Notes: a model not told the origin generated them from the letters alone. 64,000 bases of DNA from JBBROS01 sp963792675 (GCA_963792675.1 CAWBWT010000002.1:3782001-3846000), one strand, 5' to 3'; counted from the stretch's first letter, positions 1 through 9,530 are shown. Numbers and translations are program-made.

Positions 1-121
1 TCTCGAGCTCGACCACGGGCTCGTCGACCGCCACCGTCTCCCCAGCCTTCTTCAGCCACCGCGCCACGGTGGCCGTGGTCACGCTCTCACCCAGCGTGGG
101 AACCTTGATCTCGGTGGACAT
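1..121 (-). CDS. sucB: Dihydrolipoamide succinyltransferase E2, N-terminal fragment
   Basis: This is the first 40 codons of the E2 subunit of 2-oxoglutarate dehydrogenase; the rest lies beyond the left edge. E2 carries lipoate and transfers succinyl groups to CoA in the TCA cycle. The protein starts MSTEIKVPTLGES and continues with ARWLKKAGE and a VVELE stretch. That is the standard opening of a lipoyl domain, though the lipoylated Asp-Lys itself is outside the window. The ATG lies 89 bases after the sucA stop, in the usual sucA-sucB order. The E2 of pyruvate dehydrogenase opens similarly, but adjacency to sucA decides the call. Confidence 0.93.
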   Translation of the reverse strand, partial: MSTEIKVPTLGESVTTATVARWLKKAGETVAVDEPVVELE

Positions 122-210
122 TCTTGTTCCTGCTTCCTCGTCGTCTCGCGGTGTTCGGCCGGCACGTCCCGCCCGACCGCCCGTCACGGGCCGGCCGGGG
201 AGGCCGCGGT

Positions 211-3096
211 TCAGTTCAAGCCAAGCGCGTCCCGCACCAGCTTCACCTGCTGCGCCGCGTGCACCTTGGCCTGACCGGTCGCGGGGCTCGCCGCTTCGGC
301 GCGGCCCACATAGATGGGCCGTTTCGCCGCGCCGCCAATGCACGCCAGCGTCGCCTCGATCCGCCGGTCGACGAAGGTCCAGGCGCCGTTGTTCATCGGC
401 TCCTCCTGGCACCACACCACCTCGGCCTGCTTGAACGGCTCGATCGCCGTCTTCAGGTGGTTGATCGGGAACGGGTAGATCTGCTCGAGCCGGACCAGCG
501 CCACGTCGTCGACGCCCTTGTCCTGCCGCTCCTGCCAAAGGTCGTAATAGACCTTGCCGGAGCAGATCACGACCCGCTTGACCTTTTCGGGGGCGGCGAT
601 GCGGTCGGTTTCGGGGATGACGAATTTGAAGTGGCTGCCGGTTTCCATGTCGGCCAGCCGGCTCACCGCCAGCTTGTGCCGGAGCAGGCTCTTGGGCGTC
701 ATGATCACCAGCGGCTTGCGGAAGTTCCGCTTCAACTGGCGCCGCAAGGCGTGGAAGTAGTTGGCCGGGGTGGTGAGGTTGCACACCGACATGTTGCGCT
801 CGGCGCAAAGCTGTAGGTAGCGCTCCAGCCGGGCGCTGCTGTGCTCCGGCCCCTGCCCTTCATGCCCGTGCGGCAGCAGCAAGGTCAGGCCGCTCATCCG
901 CAGCCACTTGGTTTCGCCGCTCGCCAGGAACTGGTCGATGATCACCTGAGCGCCGTTGGCGAAGTCGCCGAACTGCGCCTCCCACAGCACCAGCGTCTTC
1001 GGGTCGGCGAGGGTATAGCCGTATTCAAACCCGAGCACGCCGGCCTCGCTCAGCAGCGAGTTGTAGATCTCGATCTTGGCCTGCTCACCGGCGATGTTGT
1101 TCAGCGGGACGTATTCGTTCTGGTTGGTCTGATCGACCAGCACCGCGTGCCGCTGGCTGAAGGTGCCGCGCTGGCTGTCCTCGCCGGACAACCGCACCCG
1201 GTTGCCCTCGAGCAGCAGGCCGCCGAACGCCAGGGCTTCGCCGGTCGACCAGTCGATCCCTTCCCCGCTTTCGATCATCGCCCGCTTGGCGTCGAGCTGC
1301 CGGGCAATCTTGGGGTTGAGGTCGAAGTTGCCGGGCGGCGTGCTGAGCGCCGCACCGATCGCCTGCAGCTGCTCGCGGCTGAGCGCGGTCGCGTCCTCGG
1401 CCCGCTCGTATTCCTCGTCCGCCTGCTTGAGCCCGGACCATTTGCCCTCGAGCCAATCCGCCTTGTTCGGCTTGTAGGTCTGCGCTGCCTGGAAAGCCGC
1501 CTCGAGCGTGTCCTGGAACGCGTCCCACATGCCGGCCGACTGCTCGGCGGGGATGCTGCCCTCGGCGGCCAAGCGTTCCGCATACATGGTCCGGATGGTC
1601 TTCCGTCCCTTAATCGCGCGATACATGATCGGCTGCGTAAAGGCGGGCTCGTCCGTCTCGTTGTGCCCGTGGCGGCGGTAACACACGATGTCGAGCACGA
1701 TGTCGGTGCCGAACTCCATGCGGAACTCGGCCGCCAGCCGCGAGCAGAACACCACCGCCTCGGGCTCGTCGCCGTTTACGTGCAGGATCGGGCACTGCAC
1801 GGATTTGGCGATGTCGGTGCAATACATGCCCGAATAGGCGTGCGCCGGCACGGTGGTGAAGCCGATCTGGTTGTTGACCACCACGTGCACAGTGCCGCCG
1901 GTGCGGTAGCCGATCAGCTGGCTCATCGCCAAGGTCTCGTACACCAGGCCCTGCCCGGCAAACGCCGCGTCGCCGTGCATCAGGATGCCCATGACGCTGC
2001 GCCGGGCCTTGGTGTCGCCGGCCGCGTCCTGCCGCGCCCGCACCTTGCCGACCACCACCGGGTCCACCGCCTCGAGATGCGAGGGGTTGGGCTGCAGGCT
2101 GATATGCACCTCGTGCCCGGCGATCTCCACGTCGGTGCTGGTGCCGAGGTGGTATTTAACGTCACCCGAACCCTGCACGTCGTCCGGCTTGAAGCTCTCG
2201 CCGCCGAACTCGGAGAACACGGCGGTAAAGGGCTTGCGCACGATGTTGACCAGCGTGTTCAGGCGGCCGCGATGCGGCATGCCGATCACCACCTCGTTGA
2301 CCCCGCCGGCGCCGTTGTTCCAGCGCGCCGCGACGTCGATGATGGCATGCAGCGCCGGGATCGTGACCTCGCCGCCCTCCAACCCGAACCGCTTGGTGCC
2401 GACGTAGCGCTTCTGGCAGAACGCCTCGAACCCCTCGGCCTCCGTCAGCTGCTGCAGCACGGTGCGCTTGGTTTCGGCGTCGATGCCGCCCACCCAGGGC
2501 GCGCCCTCGATCCGCCGCTGGATCCAGGTCTTCTGGTCGGGATCCTGGATGTGCATGAACTCGACGCCGATCGGGCCGCAATAGCTCGCCCGCACGATTT
2601 GCATGATCTCGCGGATGGTGGCCGACTCGCGCCCCAGCACGCCGTCGATGAAGATGGGCCGGTCGAGGTCGCCGGGGCCGAACCCATAGGCCGCCGGGTC
2701 GAGCTCCGCATGCGGCCCCGGCACTTGCAGGCCCAACGGATCGAGCGTCGCCTCGAGGTGGCCGCGCACGCGGTAGGCGCGGATCAGCATCAACGCCCGC
2801 AGGCTGTCGAGCGCCGCCGCCCGAACCTGCTCGACCGAGACGCCCGCGGCAGCGGCGCGCCCCTTAGCCGCGGGGGCGGCCGGCTCGGGCTCGGCGACGC
2901 TATACTGGTTCGGCGCCCAGGACGCGCCCGAGGCGTCCGTCAGCACCGACCGCGCCTCGTCGTTCATCGCTTCGAACAACTCCGCGAAGCTCGGATCGAC
3001 GCTGCCCGGGTTGGTGGCCCATCGTGCATACAGGTCGGCGATAAAGGCGGCGTTGGCGCCGTTGAAGGCGGAAGCGATGGTGTCGAAGCCGGGCAT
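211..3096 (-). CDS. sucA: 2-oxoglutarate dehydrogenase E1 component
   Basis: Thiamine-diphosphate-dependent E1 subunit, 961 residues, the usual length. It decarboxylates 2-oxoglutarate and succinylates the E2 lipoate in the cytoplasmic complex. Near the N-terminus it has the E2-binding type segment (FAELFEAMNDEAR). Around residues 370-380 it has the ThDP/Mg-binding stretch HGDAAFAGQG, followed by the transketolase-like C-terminal half. The ATG at 3096 is preceded by an AGGGA about 8 bases upstream. mdh ends 90 bases upstream and sucB follows 89 bases downstream, so the three genes are probably one transcript. The reading frame is intact. Confidence 0.98.
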   Translation of the reverse strand: MPGFDTIASAFNGANAAFIADLYARWATNPGSVDPSFAELFEAMNDEARSVLTDASGASWAPNQYSVAEPEPAAPAAKGRAAAAGVSVEQVRAAALDSLRALMLIRAYRVRGHLEATLDPLGLQVPGPHAELDPAAYGFGPGDLDRPIFIDGVLGRESATIREIMQIVRASYCGPIGVEFMHIQDPDQKTWIQRRIEGAPWVGGIDAETKRTVLQQLTEAEGFEAFCQKRYVGTKRFGLEGGEVTIPALHAIIDVAARWNNGAGGVNEVVIGMPHRGRLNTLVNIVRKPFTAVFSEFGGESFKPDDVQGSGDVKYHLGTSTDVEIAGHEVHISLQPNPSHLEAVDPVVVGKVRARQDAAGDTKARRSVMGILMHGDAAFAGQGLVYETLAMSQLIGYRTGGTVHVVVNNQIGFTTVPAHAYSGMYCTDIAKSVQCPILHVNGDEPEAVVFCSRLAAEFRMEFGTDIVLDIVCYRRHGHNETDEPAFTQPIMYRAIKGRKTIRTMYAERLAAEGSIPAEQSAGMWDAFQDTLEAAFQAAQTYKPNKADWLEGKWSGLKQADEEYERAEDATALSREQLQAIGAALSTPPGNFDLNPKIARQLDAKRAMIESGEGIDWSTGEALAFGGLLLEGNRVRLSGEDSQRGTFSQRHAVLVDQTNQNEYVPLNNIAGEQAKIEIYNSLLSEAGVLGFEYGYTLADPKTLVLWEAQFGDFANGAQVIIDQFLASGETKWLRMSGLTLLLPHGHEGQGPEHSSARLERYLQLCAERNMSVCNLTTPANYFHALRRQLKRNFRKPLVIMTPKSLLRHKLAVSRLADMETGSHFKFVIPETDRIAAPEKVKRVVICSGKVYYDLWQERQDKGVDDVALVRLEQIYPFPINHLKTAIEPFKQAEVVWCQEEPMNNGAWTFVDRRIEATLACIGGAAKRPIYVGRAEAASPATGQAKVHAAQQVKLVRDALGLN

Positions 3097-3186
3097 GCTG
3101 AAGTCCCTAGGAGATGACGACTAGATAGTGCAACGAGCCCGGCTTGAAGCGCATAGCTCCCCTTCCCAGACGCGCGGCGCCGGGTG

Positions 3187-4140
3187 TTAGCCCACCAGCT
3201 TGCGGCTGGCGTCGATCAGCTCCTGAACGCTGGCGCACGACTTGTCGAACGCCGCCTGCTCCGCCGCATCGAGCTTGATCTCGACGATCCGCTCCACCCC
3301 GCCTGCCCCGATTACCACCGGCACCCCCACGTAAAGGTCCTTGACCCCGTACTGCCCCGACAGATGCGCCGCCGCCGGCAGCACCCGCTTCTTGTCGCGC
3401 AGGAAGCTCTCGGCCATCGCGATCGCGCTGGCCGCCGGGGCATAGAACGCGCTGCCCCGCTCCAGCAACTTCACGATCTCGCCGCCGCCGTTCGCGGTGC
3501 GTTTGACGATCGCGTCCACCTTGTCCTGCGTGGTCCAGCCCATCGCCACCAAGTCCGGCACCGGGATGCCGGCGACGGTCGAGTAGCGCACCAGCGGCAC
3601 CATCGTGTCGCCATGGCCGCCCAGCACGAACGCGGTCACGTCCTCGACCGAGACGTTGAACTCGTGCGCGAGGAACAGCCGGAACCGCGCGCTGTCCAGC
3701 ACGCCGGCCATGCCGACCACCATGTGCGGCGGCAGACCCGATTTCTGCTGCATCACCCAGACCATCGCATCGAGCGGGTTGGTGATGACGATCACGAAGG
3801 CGCCGGGGCAATGGGTCTTGATCCCCTCGGCGACGCTCGCGATCACCTCGGCGTTCTTGGCCACGAGGTCGTCGCGGCTCATGCCGGGCTGGCGCGGGAA
3901 CCCGGCCGTCACGATCACCACATCGCTGCCGGCGATGGCGCTGTAGTCGCTGCCCCCGGTCATGTGGGCGTCGAACCCGTCCACCGGGCCCGACTGCATC
4001 AGGTCCAACGCCTTGCCGGCGGCGACGCCCCCGAACACGTCGAACAGCGCGACATCGCCCAACTCCTTCAGCCCGATCATGTGGGCCAGGGTGCCGCCGA
4101 TGTTGCCGGCGCCGATGAGGGCGATCTTGCTGCGTGCCAT
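3187..4140 (-). CDS. mdh: Malate dehydrogenase (NAD, lactate-dehydrogenase-like type)
   Basis: A 317-residue cytoplasmic enzyme that oxidises malate to oxaloacetate. The Rossmann loop GAGNIGG lies at residues 8-14, a conserved Arg follows in the substrate loop, and the catalytic His sits in GGHGDTMVPL near residue 176. The frame stays open upstream to 4833, but the ATG at 4140 gives the canonical MARSKIALIGAGNIGG start, so the upstream extension was rejected. The gene leads directly into sucA. In many alphaproteobacteria sucC and sucD sit between mdh and sucA; here they do not. Confidence 0.97.
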   Translation of the reverse strand: MARSKIALIGAGNIGGTLAHMIGLKELGDVALFDVFGGVAAGKALDLMQSGPVDGFDAHMTGGSDYSAIAGSDVVIVTAGFPRQPGMSRDDLVAKNAEVIASVAEGIKTHCPGAFVIVITNPLDAMVWVMQQKSGLPPHMVVGMAGVLDSARFRLFLAHEFNVSVEDVTAFVLGGHGDTMVPLVRYSTVAGIPVPDLVAMGWTTQDKVDAIVKRTANGGGEIVKLLERGSAFYAPAASAIAMAESFLRDKKRVLPAAAHLSGQYGVKDLYVGVPVVIGAGGVERIVEIKLDAAEQAAFDKSCASVQELIDASRKLVG

Positions 4141-4320
4141 GAAGGAATCCCGTGGGTGCGGTCCGGGGAGAAAAGGGCCAGCTTGCAGCCGGCGCCGCCC
4201 GGACGCGCCCCGGGCGCCCGGAAGGTGCCGGGTTGCTACACCCTCCCCCCCAGGGGGGCAAGACGGCCAGTGCGGCATCATCCCGCGCGACCGGCGCAGC
4301 GAACGGGCTGACAATCGGCT

Positions 4321-4836
4321 ATGCTCCGCCACATGCAAGCGATGCCGCCGGAACCGACCGAATTCGAGGCGATCATCACCCCGCATCGCAGTCTCGGTCC
4401 CGCCGGGCTGCGACGGTTGATCGCCTTCATCCTGCTGCTGAGCGGGATCGTGTCCACCGGGCTGTGGTTTGCCGGCGCCTGGCCGGTGATCGGCTTCAAC
4501 GGCGCCGAGATTGCGCTGGCCATCGCTTTGCTCCGCCGCAACGCGCGTGCGCAGCGGTCCAGCGAGCGCCTCCTGCTGTCCGCGGACGGGCTGCGCATCC
4601 TGCGGACGGACGCCCGCGGCCGAGTGAGCGACCGCATCCTCAATGGAGCTTGGCTCAATGCCGTGCTGCAGGAGCGGCCCGGGCGCACCCCGGCGTTGCT
4701 GCTGGTGGAGCGGGGGCACCAGTTCGAGATCGGCCGCGACCTCGGCGATGCGGAGAAGCGGGATCTCGCTACCGCGCTGCGTGACGCGCTGCACCGGCAT
4801 CGTCACCCGGTATTCCACAACCCACAGCTGCAATGA
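4321..4836 (+). CDS. DUF2244 membrane protein
   Basis: A 171-residue protein divergent from mdh. A predicted two-segment membrane hairpin spans roughly residues 30-75 (LIAFILLLSGIVSTGLW and the hydrophobic stretch after it). A soluble C-terminal half of about 95 residues includes GRDLGDAEKRDLATALRDAL. This matches the DUF2244 family of alphaproteobacterial inner-membrane proteins of unknown function. A second Met at codon 6 is an alternative start. It ends 64 bases before the convergent XRE regulator. No function is assigned. Confidence 0.85.
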   Translation: MLRHMQAMPPEPTEFEAIITPHRSLGPAGLRRLIAFILLLSGIVSTGLWFAGAWPVIGFNGAEIALAIALLRRNARAQRSSERLLLSADGLRILRTDARGRVSDRILNGAWLNAVLQERPGRTPALLLVERGHQFEIGRDLGDAEKRDLATALRDALHRHRHPVFHNPQLQ

Positions 4837-4900
4837 CGCCAGCCGACAACGGCGTCGCTATTCTACGACTCGTCTCCACGAGAGACCATCGTCTGGACGA

Positions 4901-5359
4901 CTAGCCCTCGACCGGCCCCATGGACTTGATCAGGTCGAAAACCCGCTTGCGCACTGCCGGGTCGGTGATCCGGTAATACGCCCGGACGAGCTCCAGCGTT
5001 TCGCGGCGGTTCAAGGCTTCATCGGCGCCGAACGCGTCCTGCCGCTCGGCGAAGCCGCCCGCCGCCCGCGTCGAATGACCGGTCCCGTGGATGCCGGCCA
5101 AGGCTTCCGGCATATCGTCGAAGAAGAAGCTGATCGGCACGTCCAGCACCCGCGATAGGTCGAACAGGCGTGACGCGCCCACCCGGTTCACCCCGCGCTC
5201 GTACTTCTGGACCTGCTGGAACGTCAGGCCCAGCGCTTCGCCCAGCCGTTCCTGTGACATCCCGAGAAGGGTGCGCCGCAACCGGATCCGGCCGCCGACA
5301 TGCGTGTCGATCGGGCTTGGCCCAGAGTCCCTGTCGCTGTCACCCGATGTCAGGGCCAA
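4901..5359 (-). CDS. XRE-family helix-turn-helix regulator
   Basis: A DNA-binding regulator of about 152 residues. A Cro/C1-type HTH follows the conserved THVGGRIRLRRTLLGMSQ stretch, with LGLTFQQVQKYERG as the recognition region. The C-terminal half is helical and ends near RKRVFDLIKSMG. The frame reaches a GTG at 5380, which lacks a ribosome site. A TTG at 5359 has GGAG exactly 8 bases upstream and gives MALTSGDSDRDSG, so TTG is preferred. The family commonly sits just downstream of lnt in alphaproteobacteria, as here. Its targets are unknown. Confidence 0.88.
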   Translation of the reverse strand: MALTSGDSDRDSGPSPIDTHVGGRIRLRRTLLGMSQERLGEALGLTFQQVQKYERGVNRVGASRLFDLSRVLDVPISFFFDDMPEALAGIHGTGHSTRAAGGFAERQDAFGADEALNRRETLELVRAYYRITDPAVRKRVFDLIKSMGPVEG

Positions 5360-5423
5360 AAAACAAGCTCCAATGTACACACGAAATAGACGAAAAACAT
5401 CCTAAGAGCACAACCGCAGGATG

Positions 5424-6923
5424 TCAAGAATTTCGGCCGACGCGCCTTGACTCACGGGCCGGTATTTCCGCCGTCCGCTTCCTGCCTAGCCAACCCGCCC
5501 CGGTCACCATTGCTGCCAGCAGGCCCGGCACAATCAAGCCGAGCCGCGCGAACGACGTGGCCGGACGCTTCGCCGGCACCGGCAGCACCAGCGCGCCCTC
5601 GACGCCCACCGTCAAGCGGCCCAACTCCCGCCCGCGCGCATCGAAGCCCGCCGAGATGCCGGTGTTGGCCGCCCGCATCAGCGGCAATCCCTCCTCGACC
5701 GCGCGCAACCGCGACCCGGTCAGGTGCTGCCGCGGCCCGGTCGAGTTGCCGAACCAGGCATCGTTGGTCACGTTGACCAGCCAGTCCGGCCGGTTCGCCT
5801 CGTCCACCACTTGGCCGGGATAGATCGTCTCGTAGCAGATCAGCCCGCCGAATGGCGGCACCCCGGGAATATGCAGGGTTCTCGGCCCCGACCCGAAGGC
5901 GAACTGGCCCGGCACGATCTGGATCGACAGCGGCACCCAGCTCGGCGCGAACTCGCCGAACGGCACCAGGTGCCACTTGTCATACGTGCCGGTGATCGAT
6001 CCGTCCGGCGCCATCGCCACCATGCTGTTCCAAGGCGGCTCGCTGCGGTCGGGCCAGCGCAGCGTGCCGACGATCGCGCCGCGCGCCGGCTGAATCGCCT
6101 CGGCGATCGCCGCCCGCGCCGCCGGGTCGGCATCGAGCAGGAACGGCCCGGTGGCACTTTCCGGCCAGATCACCACGCTCGGCGCACCGCCGGCTTGCGC
6201 CACACCCTCCGCGCTCAGCCGCAGGTGCCGCTCGAATGCCGCCTTGGCGCTAGCCCAGTCATGCAGCTCGCCATGCGCCACGTTGCCCTGCACCAGCACG
6301 GCCACGAGGCCGGGGCCGGGCGGGTCCGGCTCGCGCAGCCGCCACAGCCCGGCGCCGGCCCACAGCACCAAGCCGGCGACGGCCAGTGCCATGCCGCGCA
6401 TCCCGAGCCACGGCAGCGCCGCGGCCAGCACCGTCAACAGGGTCAGCCCGGGCGTGCCGATCCATGCCGCGGGCTGGATCATCACGTCGCCGAACCCGCC
6501 CGGCACCGCCCACACGCTGCCCCACGGGTTCCACGGAAAGCCGGTGCCGACGAACTGCCGCGCCAGGTCGAACAGCACCCAGGTGCCGCCCAGCACCGCC
6601 ACCCGCCGCCATCCGCCGAACCCCTTCGCCAGCCAGAATGGGCCGGCAATGAACAGGCTCAGCAGCGCCGACAAGGACGGCACGGCGATCGGCACGAACC
6701 ACCAATAGCGCGCCGACTCCAACAGGATCGCCTCGGTGATCCAGTACAGCCCCACAAGATGCTGGCCGAAGCCGAACCAGAAGCCGAGCTGGGCCGCCCG
6801 CCAACGCGTCGGCGCCCGATCGATCAGCACCAGCAGCATCGGCACGGCGATGAACAAGGCCGGGATCACATGCAGCGGGGGCAAGGCCAATGCCGCCAGC
6901 AAGCCCAGCAGGAACGCCCGCAC
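5424..6923 (-). CDS. lnt: Apolipoprotein N-acyltransferase
   Basis: A 499-residue inner-membrane enzyme that N-acylates the lipoprotein Cys in the last step of lipoprotein maturation. The N-terminal half has several membrane spans. It is followed by a periplasmic nitrilase-like domain with the catalytic triad in place: Glu in WPESATGPF (about 254), Lys in YDKWHLVPFGEF (about 314) and Cys in LICYETIYPG (about 362). It begins at a GTG (VRAFLLGLLAALALPPLHV). The gene is intact and ends 64 bases before the XRE regulator start. Confidence 0.97.
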   Translation of the reverse strand: MRAFLLGLLAALALPPLHVIPALFIAVPMLLVLIDRAPTRWRAAQLGFWFGFGQHLVGLYWITEAILLESARYWWFVPIAVPSLSALLSLFIAGPFWLAKGFGGWRRVAVLGGTWVLFDLARQFVGTGFPWNPWGSVWAVPGGFGDVMIQPAAWIGTPGLTLLTVLAAALPWLGMRGMALAVAGLVLWAGAGLWRLREPDPPGPGLVAVLVQGNVAHGELHDWASAKAAFERHLRLSAEGVAQAGGAPSVVIWPESATGPFLLDADPAARAAIAEAIQPARGAIVGTLRWPDRSEPPWNSMVAMAPDGSITGTYDKWHLVPFGEFAPSWVPLSIQIVPGQFAFGSGPRTLHIPGVPPFGGLICYETIYPGQVVDEANRPDWLVNVTNDAWFGNSTGPRQHLTGSRLRAVEEGLPLMRAANTGISAGFDARGRELGRLTVGVEGALVLPVPAKRPATSFARLGLIVPGLLAAMVTGAGWLGRKRTAEIPARESRRVGRNS

Positions 6924-7023
6924 GCCCTCTTGGGCCCGCCCGAGCGTGCTTGGCCGCCACGGCGTATACCAGCGTGCAGCAGGCCGTGCAGCCGGCTGAA
7001 AGTCGGCCCTGCAGCCGGCACGC

Positions 7024-7971
7024 TCAGACCCCCACCAGCCGCTCCGCCGGCACCGGCCGGCCTTGCAGCACCGCCGCGATGCACTCCGCCGCCATCACCC
7101 CCATCGTGACGAGGCTGCCATCCGTGACCCCCGCCACATGCGGCGTCGCGATCACCCGCGGATGGCGGCGCAGCTCGTCCCCGGGCGACGGCGGCTCGGT
7201 CTCGAACACGTCCAGGCCAGCGCCGCGGACGTGGTTGCGCTCGAGCGCCGCCAGCAGCGCCGGCTCATCGATCAGGCCGCCCCGCGACGTGTTCACAACG
7301 ACGGCGGCGTCCGGCAGCGCCGCGATTGCCCGCGCGTCCACGATGTGCCGGGTCGCGGCGGTGTAGGGCAAATGCAGCGAGAGCACGTCGGCGACCGGCC
7401 ACAACTCGGCCGGCGACGCCACCGCGGCGATGCCGGGGACCGCGACCCCGGCGGGGTCGAAGGCGGACACCTGCATCCCGAACGGCGCGGCCAGGGCCGC
7501 CACCGCCCGCCCGATCGCCCCACAGCCCAGCAGGCCGAGCCGCAGCCCGCCCACGTCGCGCACCTTGGTCGTGGCCTCCCGCCAGCCGCCGCCGGCGACG
7601 TGCCGGGACAACGGCGCCAAGTCCTTCACCAGCGCCAGGATCAGCGCCAGCGTGTGCTCGGCCACCGCCACCGTGTTGGATCCGGGCGCCCGCGCAACCA
7701 CGATCCCGCGCTGCAGCGCTGCCGGAATGTCGACGTCCTCGACGCCGACGCCGTGCCGGGCCACGATGCGCAGCCCGGGCGCCGCGTCCATCGCCGCCGC
7801 GGTGACCGGCCCCTGGCGCGACAGGATCGCCACCGGGTTCAGCTGCCGCGCCAGTGCCGCGACTTCGTCAGCGGACGGGTACGGCCGCATGTAGTGCAGC
7901 CGCCCGCCGGCCGCTTCGATCACGGCAACGGCCTCCGCCGCCAATCGCGGCGCAGTCATGATGACGTCCAT
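7024..7971 (-). CDS. D-2-hydroxyacid dehydrogenase (NAD-binding, phosphoglycerate dehydrogenase-like)
   Basis: A 315-residue NAD(P)-dependent oxidoreductase. The Rossmann motif is GLLGCGAIGRAVA. The catalytic Arg is in NTSRGGLIDEPALL, the Glu in DVFETEPPSP and the His in ATPHVAGVT. There is no ACT or substrate-sensing domain, so it is shorter than full SerA and closer to hydroxypyruvate, glyoxylate or D-lactate-type reductases; the substrate cannot be read from sequence. The ATG at 7971 (MDVIMTAPRLAAEA) was chosen over a much longer open frame that has no family match upstream. It stands alone between lnt and olsB. Confidence 0.92.
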   Translation of the reverse strand: MDVIMTAPRLAAEAVAVIEAAGGRLHYMRPYPSADEVAALARQLNPVAILSRQGPVTAAAMDAAPGLRIVARHGVGVEDVDIPAALQRGIVVARAPGSNTVAVAEHTLALILALVKDLAPLSRHVAGGGWREATTKVRDVGGLRLGLLGCGAIGRAVAALAAPFGMQVSAFDPAGVAVPGIAAVASPAELWPVADVLSLHLPYTAATRHIVDARAIAALPDAAVVVNTSRGGLIDEPALLAALERNHVRGAGLDVFETEPPSPGDELRRHPRVIATPHVAGVTDGSLVTMGVMAAECIAAVLQGRPVPAERLVGV

Positions 7972-8012
7972 CGAGCCTCCAGATTGAGCCGGGCCGTATC
8001 GGACCGGGCGAG

Positions 8013-8852
8013 CTACTCGCCCCCGTCGCCGCGCCGGCGCTCGTAGTGCTTGGCGTATTTGTCGGTGATCAGGTCGGTCTTGACGATGATCGCCACGTCG
8101 ATGGTGTTGAACTCGTAGTCGATCACCGCGCCATCGCCGACGAACGCCCCCAGCCGCAGGTAGCCTTTGATCAGCGGCGGCAGGGTCAGCGGCGCGCGCC
8201 TTGCGTCGACCGCCATCGGGTCCATGCGCCGCATGTCGAGGTAGCGCTCCGGCAGCGCCCGCACGCGTAGGGCGGGCGGCGCCAGATGGTGGCCGTACAG
8301 GAACGTCAGCTCCTGCGCCATCGCGTCCGGATCGGTGCCGCCCAGGCTCGCGCAGCCGAACATGAGGTCGATCCGCTGCTCGGCGACGTAGGCGGCGATG
8401 CCGCGCCACAGCAGCTGCATCACGGCGCGGCCGCGATAGACCGCATCGACGCAGCTGCGTCCGAGCTCCATGATCCGGCCCGGGAACGCCTCGATTGGCG
8501 ACAGATCGTACTCGTCGGACGAGTAGAAGCGCCCGATCTGCTGGGCGCCAGCGCGTTGGATCAAGCGGTAGGTGCCGACCACCCCGGCCGCCCCCTCACC
8601 GAGCTCGTGGTCGACCACCAGCAAGTGCGCGGCGACGGCGTCGAACGCGTCGACGTCGCGCCGCGAGGCCAGTGCGGCCGCGCTCGGGTTGGCGCCCATC
8701 TCCTCGAAGAACACGCGGTAGCGCAGCGCCTGGGCGGCGTCCACTTCGGCCGGCAACTCGGCGATCCGGACGCCCAGCTTGCCCGCCCGCAACTCCGCGA
8801 AGTGCCGGGGCGGTGCGCCGGGGCGGATGGAGCGCGGCCGGTGCAAGGTCAC
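8013..8852 (-). CDS. olsB: L-ornithine N-alpha-acyltransferase (OlsB-type GNAT)
   Basis: A 279-residue GNAT-fold acyltransferase of the hemolysin-like/OlsB family, which transfers a 3-hydroxyacyl group from acyl-ACP to ornithine as the first step of ornithine-lipid synthesis. Diagnostic stretches are QALRYRVFFEEMGA, RIMELGRSCVDAVYRGR, MFGCASLGGTDP and LPPLIKGYLRLGA. Its start ATG overlaps the fur stop by four bases, so the two are probably translationally coupled. No olsA-like O-acyltransferase is present here. The alternative name is putative hemolysin; the biochemical role is inferred from the family. Confidence 0.85.
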   Translation of the reverse strand: MTLHRPRSIRPGAPPRHFAELRAGKLGVRIAELPAEVDAAQALRYRVFFEEMGANPSAAALASRRDVDAFDAVAAHLLVVDHELGEGAAGVVGTYRLIQRAGAQQIGRFYSSDEYDLSPIEAFPGRIMELGRSCVDAVYRGRAVMQLLWRGIAAYVAEQRIDLMFGCASLGGTDPDAMAQELTFLYGHHLAPPALRVRALPERYLDMRRMDPMAVDARRAPLTLPPLIKGYLRLGAFVGDGAVIDYEFNTIDVAIIVKTDLITDKYAKHYERRRGDGGE

Positions 8853-9364
8853 GGAGCGGTGCCCGTCGGCGTCGCGGGCGGCGACTCCTGCTCCCGCGCC
8901 CGCACGCCACGCCCGGTCTGGGGGGCGACTTTCGCGGCGCCCGCCTTCATCGTCGCCTGGGCCGGCTTGCGCCCGAACAGTTCCAGCCGGTACGAGACCA
9001 GCTCGAAGCCCAGCCGCGTGGCGATGGCCGCGATCAGCGCTTCGTGCGCCGCGTCCTCGAACTCGATCACCCGGCCGCTTTCGACGTCGATCAGATGATG
9101 GTGCTTGCCGTGCTCGGTCGGCTCATAGCGGGCGCGGCCGCCGCCGAAGTCACGGCGCTCGAGGATTCCCTTCTCCTCGAACAGCCGGACGGTCCGATAG
9201 ACGGTGGCGATCGACATCTTGCCGTCCAACGCTGCGGCCCGCCGATAAACCTCCTCGACGTCGGGATGGTCGGCGGCATCGGACAAGACGCGAGCGATGA
9301 CCCGGCGCTGACCGGTCATCTTCAGCCCCCGTTCGACGCACAGACGTTCGATGCGTGATTCCAT
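8849..9364 (-). CDS. fur: Fur-family metal-responsive repressor
   Basis: A 171-residue winged-helix regulator. The recognition segment MSIATVYRTVRLFEEKG lies near residues 50-66. The metal-binding stretch HGKHHHLIDVESGRVIEF has Asp-Val where enterobacterial Fur has Cys-x-x-Cys, the usual alphaproteobacterial form (Fur/Mur). The ATG at 9364 gives MESRIERLC. A basic tail of about 35 residues rich in Ala and Pro is longer than usual. It overlaps olsB by four bases. Whether it senses iron or manganese cannot be read from sequence, and Irr lacks this overall layout. Confidence 0.92.
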   Translation of the reverse strand: MESRIERLCVERGLKMTGQRRVIARVLSDAADHPDVEEVYRRAAALDGKMSIATVYRTVRLFEEKGILERRDFGGGRARYEPTEHGKHHHLIDVESGRVIEFEDAAHEALIAAIATRLGFELVSYRLELFGRKPAQATMKAGAAKVAPQTGRGVRAREQESPPATPTGTAP

Positions 9365-9530
9365 GCAATCCCAAAGGGCGCACGACCAAAGGCGCCATGA
9401 CGACCCGGCCAAGCCCGGGCGGACGCCGGCATGTGACCGGCCCGCCCACGCAGATTAACCGGAGACGGCGCGTCCTGCTACCCATTCGCGCCGCCTCATC
9501 TCCACCGCATGCGACGCCTCGTGGTTCGAT

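Noticed and set aside
841..3117. 758-codon open frame antisense to sucA
   Set aside because: It is a shadow frame created by high G+C at third positions; no domain or ribosome site, and the sucA frame is plainly real.
211..4140. Frameshifts in TCA genes
   Set aside because: sucA and mdh read through cleanly at full length, unlike the affected patches.
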